From NCBI RefSeq assembly GCF_019929665.1, contig NZ_JAHZPZ010000001.1:558001-622000 (forward strand): a DNA stretch of 64,000 nucleotides, written 5' to 3'. Below the pieces are notes generated by a model. That model searched no databases. It was not told where the DNA came from and was given only the letters and a program-made list of their open reading frames with translations. Source of the stretch: Streptococcus infantis (lineage in GTDB: Bacteria; Bacillota; Bacilli; Lactobacillales; Streptococcaceae). Positions 9,819 through 18,550 of this stretch are shown in pieces. A program made the translations under genes and the position numbers. Positions within the stretch are counted from its first letter, which is position 1; the number at the start of each line of letters is the position of its first letter.

Positions 9819-12800
9819 AATTTACTTCTTTGTCACTTGTTTCAGGACTTGTAGTTGTTAAATGTGAACTTGATTCTTCACTTGTTACTTCGGTGCTAGC
9901 TTGACCTGGTGTTTCTTGTTTTGCTTCAACAGGTGTTTCTTGACTTGGCGTTGCTTTAGATCTAAGCTCTTGATTTAACAAGACTATTTCTTGGGCAAGA
10001 GCTAGAAGAGCCTGCTTATCTTTGCTTGCTGCACTTAGCTTATCAAACAAGGCATCTACTTTATCAAAGTCCGCATCAGAACCATTATTCATTTCCAAAT
10101 AAGTATGGAGAGCAATGACACCGTTATAGAGTTTTTGGTAAAGAACTAAAACCTCTGGGTCTTGTTTCGAATTATCACGTTCATTTTGGATTGTTAGTGA
10201 AATACGTTTCAAGAGATCTTGAACCTGTGTATTTAATTCATCAAGGTCTGCGTCTTCTTTCTCCATAGCAACCTTCAGATTTTTCACTTCGTCAGAGAGT
10301 GAAGCTTTAACCCCCTCCTCATTGACTTGATTCACTAATTCTTCAGCTTTTGTTAGTAACTCTTCTACTTGCCCTTTTAAGACATGGTTACTTTGTTCCT
10401 CAGGTTTGAGATCATCATACAAACCTTTCAAGAACTCATAGACTGCAGTTTTAGCACTATGTCCATCCACTTTTTCTGTATCTAAGATTGTTTCAGAAGC
10501 CTTGCTTGCAACTGGCTCATTTTTCAGTGCTTCCTCTACTTCCATTTTTGTTTGGTAGATTTCAGGGAAGAGTTTATTTAAATCTGTTGCCTTTAGGAAT
10601 GATTGTGACTGGTAAAGAGTCCACGTTAGGTTGGCAACTTTATTTCTAAGAGTGTCATTTAAGCGACCGTCAGATAGATGTTGGTAGAAATACTTGATGT
10701 ATTCTACTGTTGTAACTCCAGTACGGTCATTAAAATCTTGCAAAGCTTGCAACTTAGCTTCAACTGCATCTAAACCTGCTTCATCTTGGGCTAGTTTGTT
10801 TTCTTGAAGCTGAGTCAATAAATCCTTCTTAGGAAGTCCATAAGCATCTGTGTCTAAGGTATTAATCTTATCTACTAAAGCTTGATATTTCTTGTCTAAA
10901 GGACTGATTTCTGTTGGTTTGACACTTGAGTCAATGTGAATATACTGCTTATCAAACAAATCCAAAGCTGCCAAATAACCTGCAGTAGAGTTAGTTGATA
11001 GCTTCTTCATATTCTCAGAAAATTGCCCCAAAGCAAGTTCAATCTGTCTTTGTAAAATTGGTTTATCTTTATAGACTTCACGACTCTCTGCCAGGAGTTG
11101 ATCAATCTTATACTGGACTACTTTTTCATCAAAAGCACCAGGTTGGTAAGTTGACTGTAATACAGGAATTTTGTTTTTCAAAGCGACTTCATAACCTTTA
11201 GTTTGAACCTTGATGTAGTGGTTATGGTCACCATGAGGGATAACAAAGCTACCATTTTCAACCTGCAAGCTATAAGGAGAAACACCATCACGTAGAGCAG
11301 TTGTATAGAGTTCGTTTAGGAAATCAAGCTCTGCATCTCCAGTTTGAATCGGAATACGAACGTGTTCCTTACGAACAGCGTAAGGGTGAATGTGAGTTGG
11401 GTCATAAGCCTGGTCTGGATTACCAAATACAAAGAATCCATTTGAAATTCTGATAGCCTCAAGAGGAACGTCATATGTTTTAGAAATATAAGCTATTTTT
11501 TCTTCATCGCTGGCATCTCGAGAGAAACTTTCAACCGTCTTGGCAAGAGGTTTAACAGGTTCTGTCTGCTGATGGCCATGAAGATGGTCTTGTGCAGCCT
11601 TAATCTGCTCTGCTGATAAATCTTTCTTAAAGAAATAATGGGCATGGTCTCCATGTGAAACTACAAAACCTTGTTCATCTTCACTTATCACTCGGTCAGC
11701 ATCGAATCCGTGATCGTGGTCTTCACCATGGTGGTGATCATGCCCGTCTTCATCATGGTGCTCATCTGATGGATTAGGTTTAACTTCGGTTTTATCTTTC
11801 AAGTGTTCCTGAGCTTCTTTAATCTGTTGAGCCGTCAAATCTTTCTTGTAAAAATAATGATTGTGGTCCCCATGAGAAACGACAAATCCTTTTTCATCTT
11901 CACTTATCACTCGATCAGCATCGAATCCGTGATCGTGGTCTTCACCATGGTGGTGATCATGCCCGTCTTCATCATGGTGCTCATCTGATGGATTAGGTTT
12001 AACTTCGGTTTTACCTTTCAAGTGTTCCTGGGCTTCTTTAATCTGTTGAGCCGTCAAATCTTTCTTGTAAAAATAATGATTGTGGTCCCCATGAGAAACG
12101 ACAAATCCTTTTTCATCTTCACTTATCACTCGATCAGCATCGAATCCGTGATTATGGTCTTCACCATGGTGGTGATCATGCCCGTCTTCATCATGGTGAT
12201 CATCTGATGGATTAGGTTTAACTTCGGTTTTACCTTTCAAGTGTTCCTGAGCTTCTTTAATCTGTTGAGCCGTCAAATCTTTCTTGTAAAAATAATGATT
12301 GTGGTCTCCATGTGAAACTACGAAACCTTGGTCGTCCTCACTAATCACTCGATCAATAGCAAAGCCATGATCGTGGTCTTCACCATGTCGATGATTAGCA
12401 TGATCGTGGTCATGGTCTTCTTCGTGTTGATGATCAACATCTTCGTGGCCATGGTCGTGATCATGGTCTTCGTTTGGTTTACTTGGAGTTTCTACAGGAT
12501 TTGATGGTGTTACTAGACCTGAAAGTGGCATCAAGCGTGCAATCTTTTGCTCCAAAGCAGATAAACTACTATAAGGGATGAAATGGTAATGATTTCCATG
12601 AGGGATAGCAACTCCATTAGGCGTACGACTGGTAATTTTAGCCGGGTCAAATACCAAACCATCAGATTCTTTATAGCGTTGACTAACTGGTAAAGCGTAA
12701 AGCTGTTCTAGAAGTTTTTGAAGATTATTTTCTTCTTGTACTGGATTGCTTGTAGCTGGTTTCTCTACTTGATGACTTGGTTCAACACTTGGAATCGGTT

Positions 12801-13524
12801 TATAGTTTGTTAAACTTTGTTGACTTCCTCTTCCAGTAAGGTAAGCTTGAGCGGCAGCCAATTCACTTGAAGATAGAGCACTCTTAGGAACGTAATGATA
12901 ATGGCCACCATGAGGAACGATATAAGCGTCACCTGTATCTTCAATAATATCTGCAGCATTAAAGACGTAACCGTCATCAGTTGTGTATCGACCTTGTGCT
13001 CTGGCAGCAATAACTTCATTACTTGTACTGTTACTATCTGATGTGTGTTCTTGTTTTTGTTTCTCGATTTGGTCTTTGGTACGAATATTATCTGCGTGAC
13101 TAGCATCCTTCAGATAGACATAATATTTGCCATCCACCTTGATGATATAGCCACCTTTAATCTCATTGACAATATCTCCATCACTTAGTTGATAGTTTGG
13201 ATCCTTCATGACCAATTCTTCACTAAAGATGGCATCAAAAGGCACCTTACCATTGTAGAAATGGAAATGGTCACCGTGGGAAGTCACATAGCCTTGATCT
13301 GTAATCTTAGTAACAATCTGTTCAGCTTCTATTCCTTCTTTTTGGTTAACTTGATCAGGTGTCAGATTATCATTCTTTTTAGCATCAGACTCTTTCCCAT
13401 CAACATAGGATACACGATTATTTTCTTTGTTCTCAGGCACTTGGTGTTGATTTAAAGCGTAAGCGCAGACACTTAATGCAAGGACAACTGCAGATCCTGC
13501 TAGATATTTTTTATTAATTTTCAT
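9817..13524 (-). CDS. Polyhistidine triad (Pht) family protein with four tandem His-rich repeats
   Basis: 1235 aa, longer than the pneumococcal Pht proteins I know (roughly 800-1040 aa). These are surface proteins tied to zinc uptake and complement evasion. The N-terminus has a signal segment with an LSVC motif (LxxC, as noted for Pht proteins). HxxHxH triads: His83/86/88, two more Pht-type domains, then four copies of a 73-residue unit (about residues 355-650), each with one triad and a His-Asp cluster, then a last triad (HGDHNH) farther on. The C-terminal half is helical and ends in a Ser/Thr/Glu-rich tail. It starts 7 nt after adcAII with an AGGAG site, so the two form an operon under the AdcR site at 14494. 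Closest in plan to PhtD/PhtE; orthology not resolved. Confidence 0.9.
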   Translation of the reverse strand: MKINKKYLAGSAVVLALSVCAYALNQHQVPENKENNRVSYVDGKESDAKKNDNLTPDQVNQKEGIEAEQIVTKITDQGYVTSHGDHFHFYNGKVPFDAIFSEELVMKDPNYQLSDGDIVNEIKGGYIIKVDGKYYVYLKDASHADNIRTKDQIEKQKQEHTSDSNSTSNEVIAARAQGRYTTDDGYVFNAADIIEDTGDAYIVPHGGHYHYVPKSALSSSELAAAQAYLTGRGSQQSLTNYKPIPSVEPSHQVEKPATSNPVQEENNLQKLLEQLYALPVSQRYKESDGLVFDPAKITSRTPNGVAIPHGNHYHFIPYSSLSALEQKIARLMPLSGLVTPSNPVETPSKPNEDHDHDHGHEDVDHQHEEDHDHDHANHRHGEDHDHGFAIDRVISEDDQGFVVSHGDHNHYFYKKDLTAQQIKEAQEHLKGKTEVKPNPSDDHHDEDGHDHHHGEDHNHGFDADRVISEDEKGFVVSHGDHNHYFYKKDLTAQQIKEAQEHLKGKTEVKPNPSDEHHDEDGHDHHHGEDHDHGFDADRVISEDEKGFVVSHGDHNHYFYKKDLTAQQIKEAQEHLKDKTEVKPNPSDEHHDEDGHDHHHGEDHDHGFDADRVISEDEQGFVVSHGDHAHYFFKKDLSAEQIKAAQDHLHGHQQTEPVKPLAKTVESFSRDASDEEKIAYISKTYDVPLEAIRISNGFFVFGNPDQAYDPTHIHPYAVRKEHVRIPIQTGDAELDFLNELYTTALRDGVSPYSLQVENGSFVIPHGDHNHYIKVQTKGYEVALKNKIPVLQSTYQPGAFDEKVVQYKIDQLLAESREVYKDKPILQRQIELALGQFSENMKKLSTNSTAGYLAALDLFDKQYIHIDSSVKPTEISPLDKKYQALVDKINTLDTDAYGLPKKDLLTQLQENKLAQDEAGLDAVEAKLQALQDFNDRTGVTTVEYIKYFYQHLSDGRLNDTLRNKVANLTWTLYQSQSFLKATDLNKLFPEIYQTKMEVEEALKNEPVASKASETILDTEKVDGHSAKTAVYEFLKGLYDDLKPEEQSNHVLKGQVEELLTKAEELVNQVNEEGVKASLSDEVKNLKVAMEKEDADLDELNTQVQDLLKRISLTIQNERDNSKQDPEVLVLYQKLYNGVIALHTYLEMNNGSDADFDKVDALFDKLSAASKDKQALLALAQEIVLLNQELRSKATPSQETPVEAKQETPGQASTEVTSEESSSHLTTTSPETSDKEVN
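11581..12457 (-). repeat. Four tandem 219-bp repeats inside the large pht gene
   Basis: The same segment recurs with a period of 219 bp (73 codons): landmarks at 11581, 11801, 12020 and 12239. The two central copies differ at only about four positions over 219 bp, while the outer copies are more diverged. Each encodes a His/Asp-rich stretch, a DRVISED segment and one HGDHxH triad. The pattern fits recent in-frame duplication by recombination. Confidence 0.95.
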
Positions 13525-13531
13525 AAACTCC

Positions 13532-14461
13532 TCATTTCAATTCTTCAGCTAAAATAGCTATATTGTCTTCTAAATTTTCCAAGTAGGACTTGTCATTTTG
13601 TGGGTCGGCCTCTAAAGGATTGAGGGTTTTAAGACTCACACCTGTTGATTTAACAAGTGTATCAGCAACCTTAGACGAAGCATTGCTCTCTGTAAAGATA
13701 GTTTTGACCTTATAATTCTTTACAAATTCTTGAATTTCGGTTAACTGTCTCGGACTTGGTTCTTGGTCTGGTGAAATACCAGCTATTCCGAGTTGATTTA
13801 ATCCAAAGCGTTTAGCTAAATATGAAAAAGCTGTGTGTTGAGTTACAAAATTTCTTTGATTGACTTTTTCAAAAATGGGTTGGTATTTCTTGGTCAAATC
13901 ATGAGCTTTGGCACTGAAATTTTGTGCGTTTTTCTGATAATTATCCTTATTAGCGCTGTCTAGTTCGGATAACTTATCAGCGATAATCTGAGCTTCTTCA
14001 GCAACCTTTTCAGGATCAAGCCAAGTATGAGGATCATACAAGGTCTTCTCATCAATCCCGTCTCCAGCTTTCATATCTTCTAATCCAGGCACGCGCTCCA
14101 AGGTCATACCTTCTGATGCTTCTAAAACCTTTACCTTAGACTTTTGCAGGCTTGGATCCAAACTTCCCGCCCATGATTCCAAGGTATGAGAATGATAAAC
14201 GAAAACATCGGCATCATAGATGGCTGCAATATCATTTGCCGAAGGTTCAAAGGAATGGATACCTGAACTCGACTGAATCATCCGAACATCATTTAGATCA
14301 CCTGAAACCTCTTTGACCATAGCATAGACAGGATAAAAACTAGTCACAATCTTCATTCCCTTAGTTTCATTGCGATTGTCTTGACTAGCCTTTTGTCCAC
14401 AAGCTCCCAAAACGAGAACAAAGAAGGTAATCATGACCCATAGAATACTTCTTTTTTTCAT
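13532..14461 (-). CDS. adcAII: Zinc-binding lipoprotein AdcAII (Lmb family)
   Basis: 309 aa. This cluster A-I solute-binding lipoprotein delivers Zn2+ to the AdcCB importer, which is not in this window. The lipobox LGAC puts the lipidated cysteine at residue 21. Zinc ligands are visible at His69, His145, His209 and Glu284, matching the known AdcAII set with a two-residue offset. It lacks the His-rich loop and C-terminal ZinT domain of AdcA. The 1235-codon pht gene follows after 7 nt; Pht proteins are thought to pass zinc to AdcAII. An AdcR-like box overlaps its promoter. Confidence 0.95.
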   Translation of the reverse strand: MKKRSILWVMITFFVLVLGACGQKASQDNRNETKGMKIVTSFYPVYAMVKEVSGDLNDVRMIQSSSGIHSFEPSANDIAAIYDADVFVYHSHTLESWAGSLDPSLQKSKVKVLEASEGMTLERVPGLEDMKAGDGIDEKTLYDPHTWLDPEKVAEEAQIIADKLSELDSANKDNYQKNAQNFSAKAHDLTKKYQPIFEKVNQRNFVTQHTAFSYLAKRFGLNQLGIAGISPDQEPSPRQLTEIQEFVKNYKVKTIFTESNASSKVADTLVKSTGVSLKTLNPLEADPQNDKSYLENLEDNIAILAEELK

Positions 14462-14470
14462 AACAACTCC

Positions 14471-14505
14471 TTAACTAGTATTTAACCATTTAATTAACTA
14501 GTAAA
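14471..14505 (-). promoter_or_regulatory. AdcR (zinc repressor) site at the adcAII-pht promoter
   Basis: TTAACTAGTAAA at 14494-14505 matches the AdcR consensus TTAACYRGTTAA with one mismatch. A second, weaker copy (TTAACTAGTATT) lies at 14471-14482, almost touching the ribosome binding site. Both sit within 45 nt of the adcAII start, where bound AdcR would block transcription when zinc is plentiful. Confidence 0.75.
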
Positions 14506-14555
14506 TAGTTTACTCCTAAAAACTTAAAATGTCAATATTTTTTATGGATTTTCAT

Positions 14556-14594
14556 GAAAAAAGTGAGAACTAGATTTCATGATCAGTTCTCACT
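14556..14594 (-). terminator. Terminator of the 853-codon pht gene
   Basis: A perfect 10-bp stem (14562-14571 with 14585-14594), 13-nt loop, then a run of six T on the minus strand. It separates this gene from the adcAII operon. Confidence 0.85.
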
Positions 14595-14616
14595 AGTCAT
14601 CTTTATCATTTGACTT

Positions 14617-17178
14617 TTAATTCTTTTCGTTTGTTATAGGCTTACTATTTTTTAGCAAGACTAAAAGATTTTCAGCCTGAGCCATAATACCATTGTTATC
14701 CATAGTACCTAGTGTTAGATTATTTCGTAAACCAGCTAAAGTTTCACTAGCATTGGATTTCACTCCTGCATCTGTCACATTCTTTAATAACTCCTCAGCT
14801 TCTTGTAGTTTAGCTTCTATCTTTTCAGTCTCAACCTGTGGTTCTTCCTCTGGAGATTCTTCTGGTTCATCAGCTGGATTAGTATCCTCTGGCTTTTCCA
14901 TTTGCGGTTTCTCCTCAAGAGTTTTTTCATCTTCAGTTTTATCTGTCTGAGGTTTCTCCCCATTTGGTTTTTCATTATTCGAATGGTCATGTTGTCCATT
15001 TTGGTTTCTTAGAACATGGTCACTTGCATTTCCCCAACCACTATCCGAATGCGGACGCTCGCTTGGATGCTCGACATAGTACTTCACAGTCGCAAAAAGA
15101 TCTTCGAGCGCATATCCCTTAGGAGCTTCGTAAAGCCCTTCATCAAACCATTCAAACTTGATATTATGGTAATGATCAAAGTGAGGGATAATCAAGTTAC
15201 CATTTTTGACATCAACTGCATACTGTAGATTGTAAGGCATGCGATCTAGCGGTACCTTCTTCTCAGCTTTTACCCGATTGAAGATAGCTTCTGCCCCTTT
15301 TGCTTCCGATTTTGTTGAGTTCTGATTATCAGTCTTAGGAGGCGTCAACCTCTTCTCTTTGGCATAAGCCTGAGCAGTTGCCCTCTCAGCTTCGGACAAA
15401 CTATCCTTACCTATCCAATGACTATGCCCCATATGTGGTGTTACATAGGCATCCCCCTCATCACTGATAATATCATGGGCATCAAAGATATAACCATCCG
15501 ATGTTGTGTACTTATCCGCTAGCTGGGCTACACGAACTTCATATTCAGTATACTCAATTTGAGCGTTCGGCTTGCCAAGACGTTCTGGATGACTAATCGG
15601 TGCAATAAATTTAAGCAAATCATCTACAAAAGCTATCTTATTAACATGCTCATCATTTAATCTTTCTAACAACTGATCCAAAGTCTTGAAGTCAGACATC
15701 CGTCCCTTGTTCTCAAGTAGATTCTTATGTGTTTGTTCCAACAAACTATAAGCCTTATCATAAAACTCCTGATCTCTAGGAGCTACTGTAATTTTCTTCT
15801 CCCCTAAGGTGTGAGAAATCTTATCTACTTTGGCTATTTTTTTATCAAAGGATGAAAGAGTTTCATTAGACAAATCCTTACTCAAGACATAACGTGATAC
15901 TCCTTTATCTTCAAGGACATAACCCTGACCAATTTTTCTGACTACTTGCTTGGTAAGTTCCTCATTAGAATGATTTTCAGGAATAGGAACTGGAGTTGGT
16001 TGCGGATTTGGAACTGGTTGAGGAAGAGGTTTTATCGTAAGATTCGGCTGTAAACTAGTAGCCCCAGGAACGGAAACAATTTTTTGATTTCCAACTGGAA
16101 TTATCCGTGAAATCTTTTCTTCCAAAGCTGACATTTGACTATAAGGGATAAAATGATAGTGATCCCCATGAGGTACTGCTACCCCATTTGCTGTTTTTTT
16201 CGTGATTTGGGCAGGGTCAAAGAGCAAACCATCGGATTCCACATGACGTTGGCTGAGTGGCAAGGCATAAAGTTGTTTCAAAAGACTAGATACATCTTCA
16301 CTTGGACTTGCTTGATAACTATTATCCACTTGTGGGCTAACACTTGGGGTCCATCTTCTAGTATTTGCCTCAACATTGCTTTGATTCGTTTGTCTATATG
16401 TACTACTATTCGAAGCATCTGATGAGCTGCTAGAAGAATTTGTTGACTGTCGATACCCAACTGAGCTTGTTTGACCACCTTTAGCGGATAAGAAGGCTTG
16501 AGCAGCAGCTAATTCACTGGCAGACAAGTCACTCTTAGGAATATAGTGGAAATGATTGCCATGTGGAACGATGTAAGCATCACCCGTGTCCTCAATAATA
16601 TCACTAGCATTAAAAATATAACCATCATCCGTCGTATAACGTCCCTGAGTTCTTGCAACAGCGACTTCATTACTAACCTTTACTCCTCCACCATGTCCAT
16701 GTTCCTGCTTCTGACGATTGATCTCATCCTTACTACGAATATTTTCGGAATGAGAAGCATCTTTGAGGTATACATAATAGCGACCATCAACCTTAATGAC
16801 ATAGCCACCCTTGACTTCGTTGACAATATCCTCATTTCGAAGTTGATAATTCGAATCTTTCATCAAGAGTTCTTCACTAATAATAGCGTCATAAGGAACC
16901 TTACCATTAAAGTAATGATAATGGTCTCCATGTGAAGTTACGTAGCCTTGATCGGTAATCTTAACGACTATCTGTTCTGCATTGATTCCTTCTCGCTGAC
17001 TAACTTCATCTGGCGTCAAATTTTCTCTCTTAGTACTAGCCTGATTTCCATCTATATAAGCCACACGATTAGACTCTTTGCCAGTCTGTACTGCTTGATA
17101 ACGCCCTAATTCATAACTTGAAAGGCTTAAGGCTAAAAGAGCTACAGAACCAAGAACATATTTTTTATTGATTTTCAT
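14617..17178 (-). CDS. Polyhistidine triad (Pht) family surface protein
   Basis: 853 aa, the size of PhtB/PhtD. Five HxxHxH triads are visible: His83/86/88, His206/209/211, His337/340/342, and two in the C-terminal half (HMGHSH and HFDHYH). A Ser-rich linker lies at about 240-270, a Pro-rich linker near residue 385, and a Glu/Pro/Lys-rich segment before the C-terminus. The N-terminal 350 residues closely match the 1235-aa neighbour, so the two are paralogues. The signal segment reads LSLS where the neighbour has LSVC. It is monocistronic, with two AdcR sites upstream and a terminator downstream. Role by family: zinc acquisition and adhesion. Confidence 0.92.
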   Translation of the reverse strand: MKINKKYVLGSVALLALSLSSYELGRYQAVQTGKESNRVAYIDGNQASTKRENLTPDEVSQREGINAEQIVVKITDQGYVTSHGDHYHYFNGKVPYDAIISEELLMKDSNYQLRNEDIVNEVKGGYVIKVDGRYYVYLKDASHSENIRSKDEINRQKQEHGHGGGVKVSNEVAVARTQGRYTTDDGYIFNASDIIEDTGDAYIVPHGNHFHYIPKSDLSASELAAAQAFLSAKGGQTSSVGYRQSTNSSSSSSDASNSSTYRQTNQSNVEANTRRWTPSVSPQVDNSYQASPSEDVSSLLKQLYALPLSQRHVESDGLLFDPAQITKKTANGVAVPHGDHYHFIPYSQMSALEEKISRIIPVGNQKIVSVPGATSLQPNLTIKPLPQPVPNPQPTPVPIPENHSNEELTKQVVRKIGQGYVLEDKGVSRYVLSKDLSNETLSSFDKKIAKVDKISHTLGEKKITVAPRDQEFYDKAYSLLEQTHKNLLENKGRMSDFKTLDQLLERLNDEHVNKIAFVDDLLKFIAPISHPERLGKPNAQIEYTEYEVRVAQLADKYTTSDGYIFDAHDIISDEGDAYVTPHMGHSHWIGKDSLSEAERATAQAYAKEKRLTPPKTDNQNSTKSEAKGAEAIFNRVKAEKKVPLDRMPYNLQYAVDVKNGNLIIPHFDHYHNIKFEWFDEGLYEAPKGYALEDLFATVKYYVEHPSERPHSDSGWGNASDHVLRNQNGQHDHSNNEKPNGEKPQTDKTEDEKTLEEKPQMEKPEDTNPADEPEESPEEEPQVETEKIEAKLQEAEELLKNVTDAGVKSNASETLAGLRNNLTLGTMDNNGIMAQAENLLVLLKNSKPITNEKN

Positions 17179-17225
17179 CTAAACACACTTTCTATTTTTA
17201 CTACTAAATATAAGATTTAGGCAAC

Positions 17226-17255
17226 ACTATAAGTTTTGTGTCATTAACCAGTTAA
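17226..17255 (-). promoter_or_regulatory. Perfect AdcR operator over a promoter of the 853-codon pht gene
   Basis: TTAACCAGTTAA at 17244-17255 is a full match to TTAACYRGTTAA. On the minus strand its TTAACT half can act as the -35 of a promoter with TATAGT as -10 (17226-17231, 18-bp spacer). Confidence 0.75.
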
Positions 17256-17355
17256 GTTTATGACTAGAAATATTTATAAAAACAATTAAAATGTTCTAAT
17301 CCTTTTTATAGATTTCTAGTATTGTTTAGCCAAATATATTGGATATATAAACTTT

Positions 17356-17411
17356 ACCATTTAATTAACCAGTAAATATTCTACTCCTTAACATTTAAGA
17401 TGTCAAGTTAT
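17356..17411 (-). promoter_or_regulatory. Upstream AdcR site in a block shared with the adcAII promoter
   Basis: TTAACCAGTAAA at 17365-17376 matches the AdcR consensus with one mismatch. The surrounding 56 bp are largely identical (roughly 45 positions) to 14485-14540 in front of adcAII, so the two promoters share an origin. The rest of 17179-17355 is AT-rich and holds nothing else I can name. Confidence 0.65.
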
Positions 17412-17439
17412 AAATTCACTTTTTCCAAAATTTTACCCA

Positions 17440-17467
17440 AAAGGAAAAGCACCCTAAAAGATGCTTT
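17440..17467 (-). terminator. Probable terminator of the unknown membrane protein gene
   Basis: An 8-bp stem (17446-17453 with 17460-17467, one G-U) and 6-nt loop immediately after the stop codon. The T run is interrupted, so it may be weak. Confidence 0.5.
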
Positions 17468-17468
17468 C

Positions 17469-18431
17469 TTATAAACTACCAATGTTGATCTCAGGAAATT
17501 TTTTTGGAAGAAGATTCCAGAATTCTTCTAATTGTTCTTCTACTCTATTAGTATTTCGAATAGTTAGGCTATAATTCTTAGAACTATCTTTTCGAGTGTA
17601 TACAAACTGATAAACTTTTGTAAAACGGCTATAACTTGTACGTACTAAATAGATCCTCCACACATCTCTAAGATCTAGAGCTTGGGTTCCTTTGTAATAA
17701 GTAATGAGATGATTCTTATACAAAATAACTTTCAAGTCCTGGTCGTAAAATTCAGCTTGAGTATCAAGCAGCTCAAGATTTCCGTCTAATTCAGGGTACA
17801 GACGATACAGCTCTTTGAATGAATCAACTGTTTTCTTTCGTATGATAAATGCTGCGATTAAAGTCATTAGCCCCATGCCGGAAAAAATCACAATACCAAA
17901 AATATAGCTCAGACTGTCTCGTAAGTATTCACTGAGACTGAGATAAATTCTTGTATTCATATTACGAGCGACAACCGATTTAGCAGGAAGAATAGAGCTA
18001 ATAAATTCATCAAGATTGATAATCTTAGTGTTCTTCGAAGTATTGACAAAATTGGTATCAGTGAGGGGTTCTAACTGTATACCTGTGAGAGTTTCAGGAT
18101 TATCAGCAAGACTGTCTGCGTTCTCAAGAAGTTTATTAATTGACTCATCTTTCACTTTAGATTCAACTACAGCAAACTTTCCTTCACCTTCCTTGCTATA
18201 TTGCACAATATAAACAACAGTTCCACCATCAACTTCACCAACAGGTTCAGGATAGATACCGTAGACTGACATAGTAACTTCTTTTCCAGTATCAGTTGTA
18301 TCTGCAAACCTCTCTGTAGGCTTCTTGTGCATTTGACCTAAGAATCCTGAAATAGAAGCAATCGCAAAGAATACCAGCGAAAGCATCAGTACAGAAATAA
18401 AACCCTTATTTCTTTTTTCTTTAAACATCAT
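17469..18431 (-). CDS. Unknown protein with two membrane segments
   Basis: 320 aa, not recognised. Visible: a first membrane segment at about 11-32, an extracellular region of roughly 140 residues, a second membrane segment at about 175-198, and a C-terminal cytoplasmic domain of about 120 residues with many aromatic and charged residues that could be a small PH-like beta fold. Two adjacent ATGs (18431, 18428) follow a GGGAG site. It is a single gene between the ribF terminator and the pht promoter region. The topology suggests a sensor or envelope scaffold, but nothing in the sequence fixes a function. Confidence 0.6.
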   Translation of the reverse strand: MMFKEKRNKGFISVLMLSLVFFAIASISGFLGQMHKKPTERFADTTDTGKEVTMSVYGIYPEPVGEVDGGTVVYIVQYSKEGEGKFAVVESKVKDESINKLLENADSLADNPETLTGIQLEPLTDTNFVNTSKNTKIINLDEFISSILPAKSVVARNMNTRIYLSLSEYLRDSLSYIFGIVIFSGMGLMTLIAAFIIRKKTVDSFKELYRLYPELDGNLELLDTQAEFYDQDLKVILYKNHLITYYKGTQALDLRDVWRIYLVRTSYSRFTKVYQFVYTRKDSSKNYSLTIRNTNRVEEQLEEFWNLLPKKFPEINIGSL

Positions 18432-18516
18432 AATCTCCCTTAATCTCTTATTAGAATTATACCAGACTTAAGTTTATATCTCATCTCTTATTCTAATTTT
18501 TATTAGATTTTAACAA

Positions 18517-18546
18517 AATAAAAAGCTCGAATTTTCATTCGAACTT
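18517..18546 (-). terminator. Terminator of ribF
   Basis: A 10-bp stem (18523-18532 with 18537-18546, one G-U), 4-nt loop, then a T-rich run on the minus strand. Confidence 0.8.
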
Positions 18547-18550
18547 GATT

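Noticed and set aside
11701..12457. A short repeat array read as CRISPR
   Set aside because: The repeats are 219 bp, contiguous and in one reading frame with no spacers; it is a coding tandem repeat.
9817..13524. Several long ORFs in other frames within the pht repeat region
   Set aside because: They follow the repeat period and have no ribosome binding sites or plausible protein composition; they are shadows of the pht gene.
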